A stretch of 64,000 nucleotides of DNA from Microbacterium paraoxydans (GTDB lineage: Bacteria; Actinomycetota; Actinomycetes; Actinomycetales; Microbacteriaceae). The stretch covers positions 744,001-808,000 of the forward strand of contig NZ_CP064873.1 in assembly GCF_019056515.1 (NCBI RefSeq), in the 5' to 3' direction. The position numbers and the translations under genes were made by a program. Below, piece after piece: positions 25,877 through 41,295 of the stretch (the first letter of the stretch is position 1; each line of letters opens with the position of its first letter). The notes beneath the pieces were generated by a model. That model had not been told where the DNA came from, searched no databases, and was given only the letters and a program-made list of their open reading frames with translations.

Positions 25877-26752
25877 ATGGACGACGACGTTCTGGCCGTG
25901 GTGCGGCGCTCCCTCCCCAAGCTCAGCGCGGCGGAGGGACGCGTCGCCGAGAGAATCCTCGGCGACCCCACCCTCGTGGTGGACCTCGCGATCAACGATC
26001 TCGCGCAGCTCTGCCAGACCTCGCTGTCGACCGTCGCCCGCTTCGCGCAGTCGCTCGGCTACAGCGGCTACCGGGAGCTGAGGGTCGCCGTCGCGCGGGC
26101 GGTCACCCTGGCCCAGGCGCAGCAGGCCCGGTTCGGACTCGACTCCACGGCGATCGACCGCGACGACGGCCCGGCCGCGATCGCCGCGAAGCTCGCGGCC
26201 CAGGAGATCGACGCGATCGAGAAGACCGCCCGGGCTCTCGATGCGGACGCCCTCGACCGGGTCGCGCGGGCGGTGGTCGTGGCGCGGCACATCGACCTGT
26301 TCGGGCAGGCGGCGTCATCGCTGACGGCCCAGGACCTGCAGCTCAAGCTCTCCCGGATCGGCTGCTCCGTGACCCACTCGGCCGATCCGCATCTCGCGGT
26401 CACCGCGGCCGCATTGCGGTCCTCCGCGGATGTGGCGATCGCCTTCTCGCACGGCGGCGAGACGGCCGAGACGGTTCGTGCCCTGGAGGTCGCCCGGGCC
26501 GCGGGCGCCCTTGCGGTGGCCGTGACGAGCGCGGCCGACTCCCCGCTCGCGGCCCTCGCCGACGTCGTGCTCCTCAGCCAGGCCCAGGAGTCGCCGTTCC
26601 GGATGGCCGCCATGTCGAGCCGGATCGCGCAGCTCGCGCTCATCGACGTGCTGTTCGTGCGCATCGTGCAGCACCGGGGCGAGCACGTCGCGGTGTCCCT
26701 GCAGCGCACGCACGACGCGGTTCCGCCACGGCGCGGGCACCCCGCGGACTGA
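25877..26752 (+). CDS. MurR/RpiR family transcriptional regulator
   Basis: 291 residues. N-terminal HTH_6 domain (LSAAEGRVAERIL ... SLSTVARFAQSLGYSGYRELR) and C-terminal SIS sugar-phosphate domain (VVVARHIDLFGQAASS ... AIAFSHGGETAETVRALEVARAAGA). Members sense phosphosugars such as MurNAc-6-P or GlcNAc-6-P. It follows the hexosaminidase by 14 bases in the importer operon and likely regulates it. Ends in a hairpin shared with the convergent kinase gene. Confidence 0.92.
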   Translation: MDDDVLAVVRRSLPKLSAAEGRVAERILGDPTLVVDLAINDLAQLCQTSLSTVARFAQSLGYSGYRELRVAVARAVTLAQAQQARFGLDSTAIDRDDGPAAIAAKLAAQEIDAIEKTARALDADALDRVARAVVVARHIDLFGQAASSLTAQDLQLKLSRIGCSVTHSADPHLAVTAAALRSSADVAIAFSHGGETAETVRALEVARAAGALAVAVTSAADSPLAALADVVLLSQAQESPFRMAAMSSRIAQLALIDVLFVRIVQHRGEHVAVSLQRTHDAVPPRRGHPAD

Positions 26753-26770
26753 GCCGCCGCCGGCTCAGTC
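26747..26770. terminator. Bidirectional hairpin containing both convergent stop codons
   Basis: GACTGAGCCG (26747-26756) and CGGCTCAGTC (26761-26770) form a perfect 10-bp stem with loop CCGC. The RpiR stop TGA lies in the left arm and the stop of the convergent kinase in the right arm. No U-tract. Confidence 0.65.
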
Positions 26771-27685
26771 GACGTGGTCGCGCGTGCTGGCGATCGCGCG
26801 CGTCGCGATGCGGTGGGCGCGGGCCAGGCTCCCGTGCAGCGTCAGGCCGGTGAGGACGCCGGCGAGGAAGCCGGCGGCGAAGGCGTCGCCCGCGCCGATC
26901 GTCTCCACCACCGGTGCATCGAGAGCCTCGCTGCCCACCCGGTCCGCGCCGTCGAACGCCACGGCGCCGGCGGGGTCGGTCACGACCAGGTAGCGCGGCT
27001 CGGGGAACAGCGCCCGCAGCTCGTCCGGTGCGCTCGTGCCGAATACGGCCTCGGCGTCGGGGCGGGTGCAGAACAGGACGTCGGCGCGGTGGGCGAGATC
27101 GGTGAGGACGGCGCGTCCCTCGTCCTCGCGGCCCCGCCACAGCGCGGGGCGCCAGTTCAGATCGAAGCTGACGAGACGGCCCGGTCGCGGCGCCGCGACC
27201 AGGGCCTCCTGGGCGGCGCGTGCGGAGGGCGAGAGCGCGGGCGTGATGCCGGAGGTGTGCACGAGGGCCGCCGCGGCGAGCAGGTCCACCGCCACGGGCG
27301 ACTCCAGCGAGGCCGGCGACAGCGCCGCTGCGGCCGACCCGGCGCGGTAGTAGTGCATCGTCCCTTCCACGGCGCCGTCCGCCCGCGGGGAGAGCTCCTT
27401 GACGTAGAGGCCCGTCGGTGCGATCGGGTCGATCTCCACGGCCTGATCGTCGACGCCGTGCGCACGGAGCTCGGCGGTGAGGAAGCGTCCGAAGCCGTCG
27501 TCACCGACACGGGACACGACCGCGGTGCGGATGCCCGCGGAGGACAGCGCGATGGCGGTGTTCCATTCGGCCCCGGCGAGGGAGCGGTGGAACGTGCGGC
27601 AGGTCTCGAGCGGTCCGGCGGTGGCGGCGACGAGGGCGACCAGGCCCTCGCCCAGGCACACGACGCGGGGAGTGGTGTCCGGCAC
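26765..27685 (-). CDS. PfkB family sugar kinase (2-keto-3-deoxygluconate kinase-like)
   Basis: 306 residues. Ribokinase-fold: N-terminal CLGEGLVALVA, glycine motif LAGAEWNTAIALSSAG, FDLNWRPALW, and the C-terminal catalytic motif ETIGAGDAFAAGFLAG. The N-terminal start and the FDLNWRP block resemble KdgK-type kinases, but substrate prediction in PfkB is weak; an amino sugar or aldonate is possible. GTG 27685 is chosen because TAATGT lies 7 bases upstream (minus strand). Convergent with the importer operon, so a metabolic link is plausible but unproven. Confidence 0.85.
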   Translation of the reverse strand: MPDTTPRVVCLGEGLVALVAATAGPLETCRTFHRSLAGAEWNTAIALSSAGIRTAVVSRVGDDGFGRFLTAELRAHGVDDQAVEIDPIAPTGLYVKELSPRADGAVEGTMHYYRAGSAAAALSPASLESPVAVDLLAAAALVHTSGITPALSPSARAAQEALVAAPRPGRLVSFDLNWRPALWRGREDEGRAVLTDLAHRADVLFCTRPDAEAVFGTSAPDELRALFPEPRYLVVTDPAGAVAFDGADRVGSEALDAPVVETIGAGDAFAAGFLAGVLTGLTLHGSLARAHRIATRAIASTRDHVD

Positions 27686-27747
27686 GTTCTGGACATTACC
27701 GGATCGAGGGCGGTGCCGCGTCGATACCGGATCGCAACCTCGGACTC

Positions 27748-27776
27748 TTGGCATCGGCCGGACCGCTGGGTACCTT
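27748..27776 (+). promoter_or_regulatory. Promoter of the peptide importer operon
   Basis: TTGGCA (27748-27753) and TACCTT (27771-27776) are separated by 17 bp, a good sigma-70 type match. Transcription would begin near 27783, leaving a leader of about 70 bases before the ATG. Confidence 0.6.
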
Positions 27777-27852
27777 CGAGGAATCACCGTCTCCGCGGCG
27801 ACGATGCCCGGAGACGCGCAAGGAAGCGCCCGACAGGGAAGGTCATACACAC

Positions 27853-29526
27853 ATGCACCAGTCAGCCATGCCTCGGCGAGGACTCGCCGCCGTCACCGGA
27901 GCGACCATCGCCGCTCTCGCACTCGCCGGATGCGTCGCCAGCGAGCGCGGGGACAACGGGTCGGAAGGATCGGGTGACGTCGACGGCACCTTCGTCTTCG
28001 CCGCCTCGTCGGATCCCGCGAGCCTCGACCCGGCGTTCGCGCAGGACGGCGAGACTTTCCGCGTCTCCCGCCAGATCTTCGAGGGTCTGGTGGGCACGGA
28101 GCCCGGCACGGCCGACCCGGCGCCGCTGCTGGCGGAGTCGTGGGAGTCGTCCGAGGACGGCATGTCCCACACCTTCGCGCTGAAGGAGGGCGTGACCTTC
28201 CAGGACGGCACGCCGTTCAACGCCGAGGCCGTCTGCGCCAACTTCGACCGCTGGTACAACTGGACCGGTCTCGCCGCCTCCGAGGCCTTCGGGTACTACT
28301 ACAACAAGCTCTTCAAGGGCTACGCCTCCAACCCGGAGGACGCGGTCTACAAGTCCTGCACGCCCGACGGCGAGAACTCCGTCACGATCGAGCTGAACAA
28401 GCCGTTCGCCGGCTTCATCGCCTCGCTGTCGCTCCCGGCCTTCGGCATGCAGAGCCCCTCGGCGATGCAGGAGTTCGGCGCGGACGAGGTCGGCGGCACC
28501 GCCGAGGCCCCGCAGCTGTCCGAGTACGCCATGGGCCACCCGGTCGGCACGGGCCCCTACCAGTTCGAGGAGTGGGCTCCGGGCGAGCAGGTCACGCTCA
28601 AGGCCTACGACGACTACTGGGGCGAGGCCGGACAGATCGACGAGATCATCTTCCGCACCATCGACGACCCGACGGCGCGTCGCCAGGCGCTCGAGTCGGG
28701 CTCCATCGACGGTTACGACCTCGTGGGCCCCGCCGACACGAAGGCCCTGGAGGAGGACGACTTCACCATGGTGTCGCGTCCCCCGTTCACGATCCTCTAC
28801 CTCGCCTTCAACCAGGCGATCCCGGAGCTGCAGGACCCGAAGGTGCGCGAGGCGCTGTCCTACGCGATCGACAAGGACGCCCTGATCAGCCAGGTCCTCC
28901 CGGAGGGTACCGAGAAGGCGACGCAGTTCGTCCCGCCGGTGGTCAACGGCTACAACGACGAGGTCACGACCTACGACTACGACCCGGAGAAGGCCAAGGA
29001 GCTGCTCGCGGAGGCCGGCTACGACGAGGCGAACCCGCTGTCGCTGGACTTCAACTACCCGGTCAACGTCTCGCGTCCGTACATGCCGGACCCCGAGCAG
29101 ATCTACACCGTCCTGTCCTCGCAGCTCTCGGAGGTCGGCGTGGAGACCACTCCGGTCTCCGAGGAGTGGGTCGAGTACCTCGACCGCACCACCGGCACTT
29201 CCGACCACGGCATCCACCTGCTCGGCTGGACCGGCGACTACAACGACACCGACAACTTCGTCGGTGTGTTCTTCGGCCAGCAGAGCTCGGAGTGGGGCTT
29301 CGACAACCCGGAGCTCTTCCAGGCGCTGACCGAGGCGCGCGGGGTCTCCAACCTCGACGACCAGACGGCGCTCTACGAGGACATCAACGAGATGGTCGCG
29401 GAGTTCATCCCCGGCGTCCCGCTCGCGCACCCGGCGCCGACGCTCGCCTTCGACCCGCGCGTCGAGAGCTACCCCGCCAGCCCGGTGAACGACGAGGTCT
29501 TCACGGACATCGTACTCACGAAGTAG
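27853..29526 (+). CDS. ABC peptide/nickel transporter substrate-binding lipoprotein (family 5)
   Basis: 557 residues. Signal peptide and lipobox LAGC (Cys27). SBP_bac_5 features: FAASSDPASLDPAFAQD, then RQIFEGLVGTEPG, LAESWESSEDGMSHTFALKEGVTFQDGTPFNAEAV, and HPVGTGPYQFEEW. It binds oligopeptides outside the membrane for the Dpp/Opp-type complex encoded downstream. GGAAGG lies about 12 bases before ATG 27853; a second in-frame ATG at 27868 is possible. A hairpin directly downstream probably raises its dose relative to the membrane subunits. Confidence 0.93.
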   Translation: MHQSAMPRRGLAAVTGATIAALALAGCVASERGDNGSEGSGDVDGTFVFAASSDPASLDPAFAQDGETFRVSRQIFEGLVGTEPGTADPAPLLAESWESSEDGMSHTFALKEGVTFQDGTPFNAEAVCANFDRWYNWTGLAASEAFGYYYNKLFKGYASNPEDAVYKSCTPDGENSVTIELNKPFAGFIASLSLPAFGMQSPSAMQEFGADEVGGTAEAPQLSEYAMGHPVGTGPYQFEEWAPGEQVTLKAYDDYWGEAGQIDEIIFRTIDDPTARRQALESGSIDGYDLVGPADTKALEEDDFTMVSRPPFTILYLAFNQAIPELQDPKVREALSYAIDKDALISQVLPEGTEKATQFVPPVVNGYNDEVTTYDYDPEKAKELLAEAGYDEANPLSLDFNYPVNVSRPYMPDPEQIYTVLSSQLSEVGVETTPVSEEWVEYLDRTTGTSDHGIHLLGWTGDYNDTDNFVGVFFGQQSSEWGFDNPELFQALTEARGVSNLDDQTALYEDINEMVAEFIPGVPLAHPAPTLAFDPRVESYPASPVNDEVFTDIVLTK

Positions 29527-29548
29527 GCCTGACCATTTGATATGCCGA

Positions 29549-29577
29549 GCCCCGGTTCCGCCTCGCGGGACCGGGGC
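29549..29577 (+). terminator. Intraoperonic hairpin after the binding-protein gene
   Basis: GCCCCGGTTCC (29549-29559) pairs with GGGACCGGGGC (29567-29577), with one U-G pair and a 7-base loop. With no U-tract it is more likely a partial terminator or RNA-stability element than a full stop. Confidence 0.55.
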
Positions 29578-29608
29578 ACGGCGTACCTTCTGATCGACGG
29601 AGAACTCT

Positions 29609-30613
29609 GTGCTGCGCACCATCGGCAGGCGACTGCTGTTCCTCATCCCCACCCTGTTCGGGCTCAGCATCCTGCTGTTCGCCTGGGTCAGGGCCCTCCC
29701 CGGCGGCCCCGCGGTCGCTCTCCTCGGCGAGAAGGCCACCCCCGAGGCCATCGCCAGGGTCAACGAGCTCTACGGCTTCAACAAGCCCCTCATCGAGCAG
29801 TACTTCATCTGGGTCACGCGCCTGCTGCAGGGCGACTTCGGCACGTCCATCCAGACCAACCGGCCGGTCACGGAGGAGTTCCTCCGCCGCTTCCCCGCGA
29901 CGATCGAGCTGAGCGTCGCGGCGCTCATCTTCGCGGTGGGCGTCGGCATCCCGCTCGGGTACTGGGCGGCCCGCCGCCACGGCAAGTTCACCGACCACGC
30001 GTCGGTCGTGCTGAGCCTCATCGGGATCACGATCCCGGTCTTCTTCCTGGCCTTCATCCTCAAGTACGTCTTCGCCGTGCAGCTGGGCTGGCTGCCCTCG
30101 GACGGCCGGCAGGACCCCCGCATCGATGCCACCCATCCCACCGGCTTCTACGTCTGGGACGGCATCATCACGGGGGAGTTCGACGCCGCGTGGGATGCGA
30201 TCCTCCATCTGATCCTCCCGGCGCTCGCGCTCGGCACCATCCCGCTCGCGATCATCGTCCGCATCACCAGGGCGAGCGTGCTGGAGGTGCAGAACGCCGA
30301 CTACGTGCGGACGGGGCGGGCGAAGGGCGTGGGCTCCGGCACGCTGCGCAGCCGGTTCATCCTCCGCAACGCCATGCTCCCCGTCATCACGACGATCGGC
30401 CTGCAGACCGGACTCCTCATCTCGGGGGCGGTGCTCACCGAGACCGTGTTCGCCTTCCCCGGCATCGGATCGTTCCTCGCGCGCGCCATCTTCACGCGCG
30501 ACTTCCCGGTGCTGCAGGGGTTCATCATCTTCATCGCGATCGCCTACGCCCTCATCAACCTGGCCGTGGACGTGTCGTACAGCCTCATCGATCCGAGAGT
30601 GAGGGTGCAGTGA
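29609..30613 (+). CDS. ABC peptide transporter permease (DppB type)
   Basis: 334 residues, six membrane segments. DppB/OppB features: MLRTIGRRLLFLIPTLFGLSILLF start, periplasmic loop with PGGPAVALLG, and EAA loop RTGRAKGVGSGTLRSRFILRNAMLPVI. GTG start with GGAG about 7 bases upstream. First membrane subunit of the importer; pairs with the DppC-type protein that follows after 34 bases. Confidence 0.92.
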   Translation: MLRTIGRRLLFLIPTLFGLSILLFAWVRALPGGPAVALLGEKATPEAIARVNELYGFNKPLIEQYFIWVTRLLQGDFGTSIQTNRPVTEEFLRRFPATIELSVAALIFAVGVGIPLGYWAARRHGKFTDHASVVLSLIGITIPVFFLAFILKYVFAVQLGWLPSDGRQDPRIDATHPTGFYVWDGIITGEFDAAWDAILHLILPALALGTIPLAIIVRITRASVLEVQNADYVRTGRAKGVGSGTLRSRFILRNAMLPVITTIGLQTGLLISGAVLTETVFAFPGIGSFLARAIFTRDFPVLQGFIIFIAIAYALINLAVDVSYSLIDPRVRVQ

Positions 30614-30647
30614 TGTCCTCCTCCCTCATCCGAAAGGAGGCGCTCGC

Positions 30648-31613
30648 ATGAGCATCGCCCTCCCACCCGCACAGGGGCCGTCCGCCGAGAGCGGCGGCAG
30701 CATCGACACCGTCGCCATCGCCCAGGCCGACCTCAAGGAGAGCGGCGGCGGGTTCTGGCGCGACGTGTTCCGCCGGCTCCGCCGCAATCCGACGGCGTGG
30801 ATCGGCGCCGTCATCGTGCTCCTCTTCCTCCTCGTCGCGGTGCTCGCGCCGGTCCTCGCTCCGTACCCCGAGACCGCGCTCCCCGGGGCGAAGGAGATCA
30901 CGCCGACGCACATCCCCGGCCCGGGGGAGCTGCCGCAGTTCCCCCTCGGTCTGGACCGGTTCGGCGGCGACGTGCTGTCCAAGCTCATCTGGGGCGCTCA
31001 GGCGTCGCTGCTGATCGGCGTCGTCTCCACTGCGATGGGTCTCGTCGGCGGCATGATCCTCGGACTCCTCGCCGGCACGTTCGGAGGCTGGGTCGACACC
31101 GTCATCATGCGCGTCGTCGACATCATCCTCTCGGTGCCGAACCTCCTGCTGGCGGTGTCGATCGCCGCGATCCTCGGACAGACGCCGTACGCCGTGATGA
31201 TCGCCATCGGGGCCTCCCAGGTGCCGATCTTCGCGCGCCTGCTGCGGGCGTCCATGCTCCAGCAGCGCTCCAGCGACTACGTGCTCTCGGCGCAGACGCT
31301 CGGCCTCGGCCGCGGCCGGATCACGATGTCGCACGTCCTCCCGAACGCGATCGGGCCCGTGATCGTGCAGGGCACCCTGACCCTCGCGACCGCCGTGATC
31401 GATGCGGCGGCGCTGTCGTTCCTCGGTCTCGGCGGCGGCGGCCCCGCGACGGCCGAGTGGGGTCGCATGCTCACGTACGCGCAGGCGGAGCTGGCGATCG
31501 CCCCGTGGCTGGCGTTCCTCCCCGGCATCTGCATCGCCGTCACCGCGCTCGGCTTCACCCTGCTCGGTGAGGCGCTGCGCGAGGCCATGGACCCGAGGAC
31601 GAGGGCACGATGA
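30648..31613 (+). CDS. ABC peptide transporter permease (DppC type)
   Basis: 321 residues. Cytoplasmic N terminus, OppC_N segment FRRLRRNPTAWIGAVIVLLFLL, then four or five further membrane helices with EAA loop SAQTLGLGRGRITMSHVLPNAI. Ends EALREAMDPRTRAR, the usual DppC C terminus. AAGGAGG precedes the ATG. Its stop overlaps an in-frame upstream ATG of the ATPase gene, so coupling is likely. Confidence 0.93.
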   Translation: MSIALPPAQGPSAESGGSIDTVAIAQADLKESGGGFWRDVFRRLRRNPTAWIGAVIVLLFLLVAVLAPVLAPYPETALPGAKEITPTHIPGPGELPQFPLGLDRFGGDVLSKLIWGAQASLLIGVVSTAMGLVGGMILGLLAGTFGGWVDTVIMRVVDIILSVPNLLLAVSIAAILGQTPYAVMIAIGASQVPIFARLLRASMLQQRSSDYVLSAQTLGLGRGRITMSHVLPNAIGPVIVQGTLTLATAVIDAAALSFLGLGGGGPATAEWGRMLTYAQAELAIAPWLAFLPGICIAVTALGFTLLGEALREAMDPRTRAR

Positions 31614-31657
31614 ACATCCGCGACGAGGGCGCCGTGCGCGCCGCGAAGGAGAACGGC

Positions 31658-33379
31658 ATGGCGGACCAGCCCCTGCTGTCGGTCGAGGGCCTGGCGGTGG
31701 ACTTCGCCACCATGGACGGCGTCGTGCACGCCGTCGAGGGCGTCGACCTCGAGATCCGTCCGGGGGAGACCGTGGCGATCGTCGGCGAGTCCGGTTCCGG
31801 CAAGTCGACCACCGCGATGGCGATCATCGGGCTGCTCGCGGGCGGGGGGAAGGTGGCCGCCGGCAGCATCAAGCTCGACGGGCGGGACATCTCGCACGCC
31901 TCCGAGAGCGAGCTGCGATCGATCCGCGGACGGGACATCGGCCTTGTGCCGCAGGACCCGATGTCCAACCTCAACCCGGTCGCGAAGATCGGCACCCAGG
32001 TCGCCGAGACGCTGCTCGCCCACGGCCTCGCCACCCGGCAGAACGTGCAGTCCAAGGTCGTCGAGGCGCTGACCGCCGCCGGTCTGCCCGATCCGGAGCG
32101 GCGGGCCAAGCAGTACCCGCACGAGTTCTCCGGCGGCATGCGCCAGCGGGCGCTCATCGCCATCGGGCTGGCGTGCAAGCCGCGGCTGCTCATCGCGGAC
32201 GAGCCCACCAGTGCCCTGGACGTGACGGTGCAGCAGACCATCCTCGACCAGATCGGCGAGATGACGCGGGAGCTGGGCACGGCCGTGCTCCTCATCACGC
32301 ACGACCTCGGGCTCGCCGCGGAGCGGGCCGAGCGCGTGATCGTGATGCACCGCGGCAAGGTCGTCGAGCAAGGGCCGGCGCGGCGGATCCTCGAGGACCC
32401 GCAGCACCCGTACACCCAGTCGCTCGTGAAGGCGGCGCCGTCGGTGGCGGTGGCCCGGCTCCGTCCGGAGGCCTTCGTCTGGGACGCTTCGACAGGCTCA
32501 GCGACCCAGGAGGGCGCTTCGACAGGCTCAGCGACCCATAGTGAGTCTGGGTCCCTGAGCTCGTCGAAGGGCGGGTCCCTGAGCTCGTCGAAGGGCAACA
32601 TCGTCGAAATCGAGAACCTCACGAAGGTGTACCCCGTGCGCGGCAAGCACGAGGACTTCGTCGCCGTCGACGACGTCTCGCTCGCGATCCCGCGCGGGGA
32701 GACCGTCGCGATCGTGGGGGAGTCCGGATCGGGTAAGACCACGACCGCGCGCATGCTGCTCAAGGTCATCGAGCCCACGAGCGGCCTCATCCGCTACGAG
32801 GGCAAGGACATCTCGACGCTGAGCCGTGCGGAGACGAAGGACTTCCGGCAGCGGGTGCAGCCGATCTTCCAGGATCCCTACTCCAGCCTGAACCCCATGT
32901 TCACGATCGAGCGCCTGATCGCGGAGCCGCTGGAGTTCTACAAGCGGGGGAGCGGGGCCGACCGGCGCAAGCGCGCGCGACAGCTCCTGGACGACGTCGC
33001 GCTGCCGCAGTCGATGCTGCGGCGCTACCCGTCCGAGCTGTCCGGTGGCCAGCGTCAGCGTGTGGCGATCGCGCGAGCGCTGGCCCTCTCGCCGGACCTC
33101 ATCGTGTGCGACGAGCCCGTGTCGGCGCTCGACGTGCTCGTGCAGGACCAGATCCTGCGGCTGCTGGGCGACCTCCAGCGCGAGTACGGGCTGAGCTACC
33201 TGTTCATCTCGCACGACCTCGCGGTGGTGCGTCTCATCAGCGACTACGTGTGCGTGATGAAGGACGGGAAGCTCGTGGAGGCCGCGTCGTCGGAGGAGAT
33301 CTTCACGAATCCCCGCGACCCCTACACGCGCCGCCTCCTCGCCTCGATCCCCGGCAACGAGCTCAACATCGCCTCCTGA
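31658..33379 (+). CDS. Fused dual ATP-binding protein of the peptide ABC transporter (DppD-DppF fusion)
   Basis: 573 residues from ATG 31658 (AAGGAG at 31646-31651); ATG 31610 is a longer alternative. Two full ABC ATPase domains in one chain: N half with GESGSGKST, FSGGMRQRALIAIGL and LLIADEPTSALDV; C half with [24 protein letters not shown] and LIVCDEPVSALDV. In most species these are two genes. They energise the DppBC pore in the cytoplasm. The interdomain linker (about residues 277-313) is unusually rich in Ser, Gly and Thr because its DNA (32486-32596) is four copies of a palindromic repeat. Confidence 0.93.
   Translation: MADQPLLSVEGLAVDFATMDGVVHAVEGVDLEIRPGETVAIVGESGSGKSTTAMAIIGLLAGGGKVAAGSIKLDGRDISHASESELRSIRGRDIGLVPQDPMSNLNPVAKIGTQVAETLLAHGLATRQNVQSKVVEALTAAGLPDPERRAKQYPHEFSGGMRQRALIAIGLACKPRLLIADEPTSALDVTVQQTILDQIGEMTRELGTAVLLITHDLGLAAERAERVIVMHRGKVVEQGPARRILEDPQHPYTQSLVKAAPSVAVARLRPEAFVWDASTGSATQEGASTGSATHSESGSLSSSKGGSLSSSKGNIVEIENLTKVYPVRGKHEDFVAVDDVSLAIPRGETVAIVGESGSGKTTTARMLLKVIEPTSGLIRYEGKDISTLSRAETKDFRQRVQPIFQDPYSSLNPMFTIERLIAEPLEFYKRGSGADRRKRARQLLDDVALPQSMLRRYPSELSGGQRQRVAIARALALSPDLIVCDEPVSALDVLVQDQILRLLGDLQREYGLSYLFISHDLAVVRLISDYVCVMKDGKLVEAASSEEIFTNPRDPYTRRLLASIPGNELNIAS
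32486..32596. repeat. REP-like palindromic repeat array inside the ATPase-fusion coding sequence
   Basis: Two direct copies beginning GCTTCGACAGGCTCAGCGAC (32486-32508 and 32516-32538) are followed by two inverted copies, GGGTCCCTGAGCTCGTCGAA (32548-32572 and 32573-32596). The inverted copies are imperfect complements of the direct ones. All are in frame, encoding ASTGSAT twice and SLSSSKG twice. I know this repeat type as common in intergenic DNA of Actinobacteria; here it is translated. Confidence 0.85.
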
Positions 33380-33380
33380 C

Positions 33381-33460
33381 CCGAGACCCCGGTTTCGCGC
33401 CCAAACCCCGCCCTGCCTCCGCGGCGAGGGCGGGGTTTCGGCGCGCAGGCGGGGTCTCGG
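33381..33460. repeat. Intergenic nested palindrome, family 3
   Basis: Perfect outer arms CCGAGACCCC (33381-33390) and GGGGTCTCGG (33451-33460), and perfect inner arms AAACCCCGCCCT (33403-33414) and AGGGCGGGGTTT (33427-33438). It follows the peptide importer operon and could act as its terminator before rpoB. Its nested layout matches families 1 and 2 although the sequence differs. Confidence 0.75.
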
Positions 33461-33503
33461 CGGTCCCATTACCGCAGCATCGAAGATTGGTCAAGGATTG
33501 CGC

Positions 33504-33532
33504 TTGCCATGTCGCGAGATCGCGTCTATAGT
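33504..33532 (+). promoter_or_regulatory. rpoB promoter
   Basis: TTGCCA (33504-33509) and TATAGT (33527-33532) are 17 bp apart, the strongest sigma-A-like promoter in the window. The leader to the rpoB start is about 115 bases. Confidence 0.75.
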
Positions 33533-33655
33533 TGGTAGTTGCGCTCGCTTCTCCCTGCCCTCATATGGTGGTCGGCATCTCGTGAGCTTCTGAGCGCACT
33601 CCACCTGACGACAAAGGAATCGAGAAGCCCTGCGGGGCTCACGGAGGTTATTCCC

Positions 33656-37159
<3,504 letters not shown>

Positions 37160-37162
37160 TCC

Positions 37163-37200
37163 TTCGGTAGGCCCGGGACACACGTCCCGGGCCCACCGAA
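37163..37200 (+). terminator. Hairpin between rpoB and rpoC
   Basis: TTCGGTAGGCCCGGGAC (37163-37179) pairs with GTCCCGGGCCCACCGAA (37184-37200), a 17-bp stem with one mismatch and a 4-base loop ACAC. No U-tract follows, so partial termination or RNase processing is more likely than full termination. Confidence 0.7.
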
Positions 37201-37239
37201 GCAGACTTCTCAAAAAGAATTTCCGACACAGGAGAACTA

Positions 37240-41115
<3,876 letters not shown>

Positions 41116-41131
41116 GGTGTGAGTGAGTGAA

Positions 41132-41163
41132 CGAAGGCCCCGGGGTTCTCCCCGGGGCCTTCG
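41132..41163 (+). terminator. rpoC terminator
   Basis: Perfect 14-bp stem CGAAGGCCCCGGGG / CCCCGGGGCCTTCG with loop TTCT, starting 17 bases after the rpoC stop. Followed by TCGTCC, a weak U-run, as is usual in high-GC Actinobacteria. Confidence 0.8.
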
Positions 41164-41188
41164 TCGTCCCTCGGCGCGGTCGGGTGTG

Positions 41189-41268
41189 CACAGCTTCGGA
41201 GATCCGGCGCGGCGCGCCGCCGGTGGGGCTCATCCATCGGGGTGTCGGGTGTCATCTCCGAAGCTGTG
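41189..41268. repeat. Intergenic nested palindrome, family 1, copy 3
   Basis: Perfect 15-bp outer arms CACAGCTTCGGAGAT (41189-41203) and ATCTCCGAAGCTGTG (41254-41268). The inner inverted pair present in copies 1 and 2 is eroded. Located between the rpoC terminator and the next gene. Confidence 0.8.
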
Positions 41269-41295
41269 ACCGGGGCGGGGCGGTAGGGTCGGCGA

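Noticed and set aside
31610..31657. ATG 31610 as start of the ATPase fusion
   Set aside because: It overlaps the upstream stop and is usable, but the AAGGAG site and the usual ABC N terminus favour 31658.
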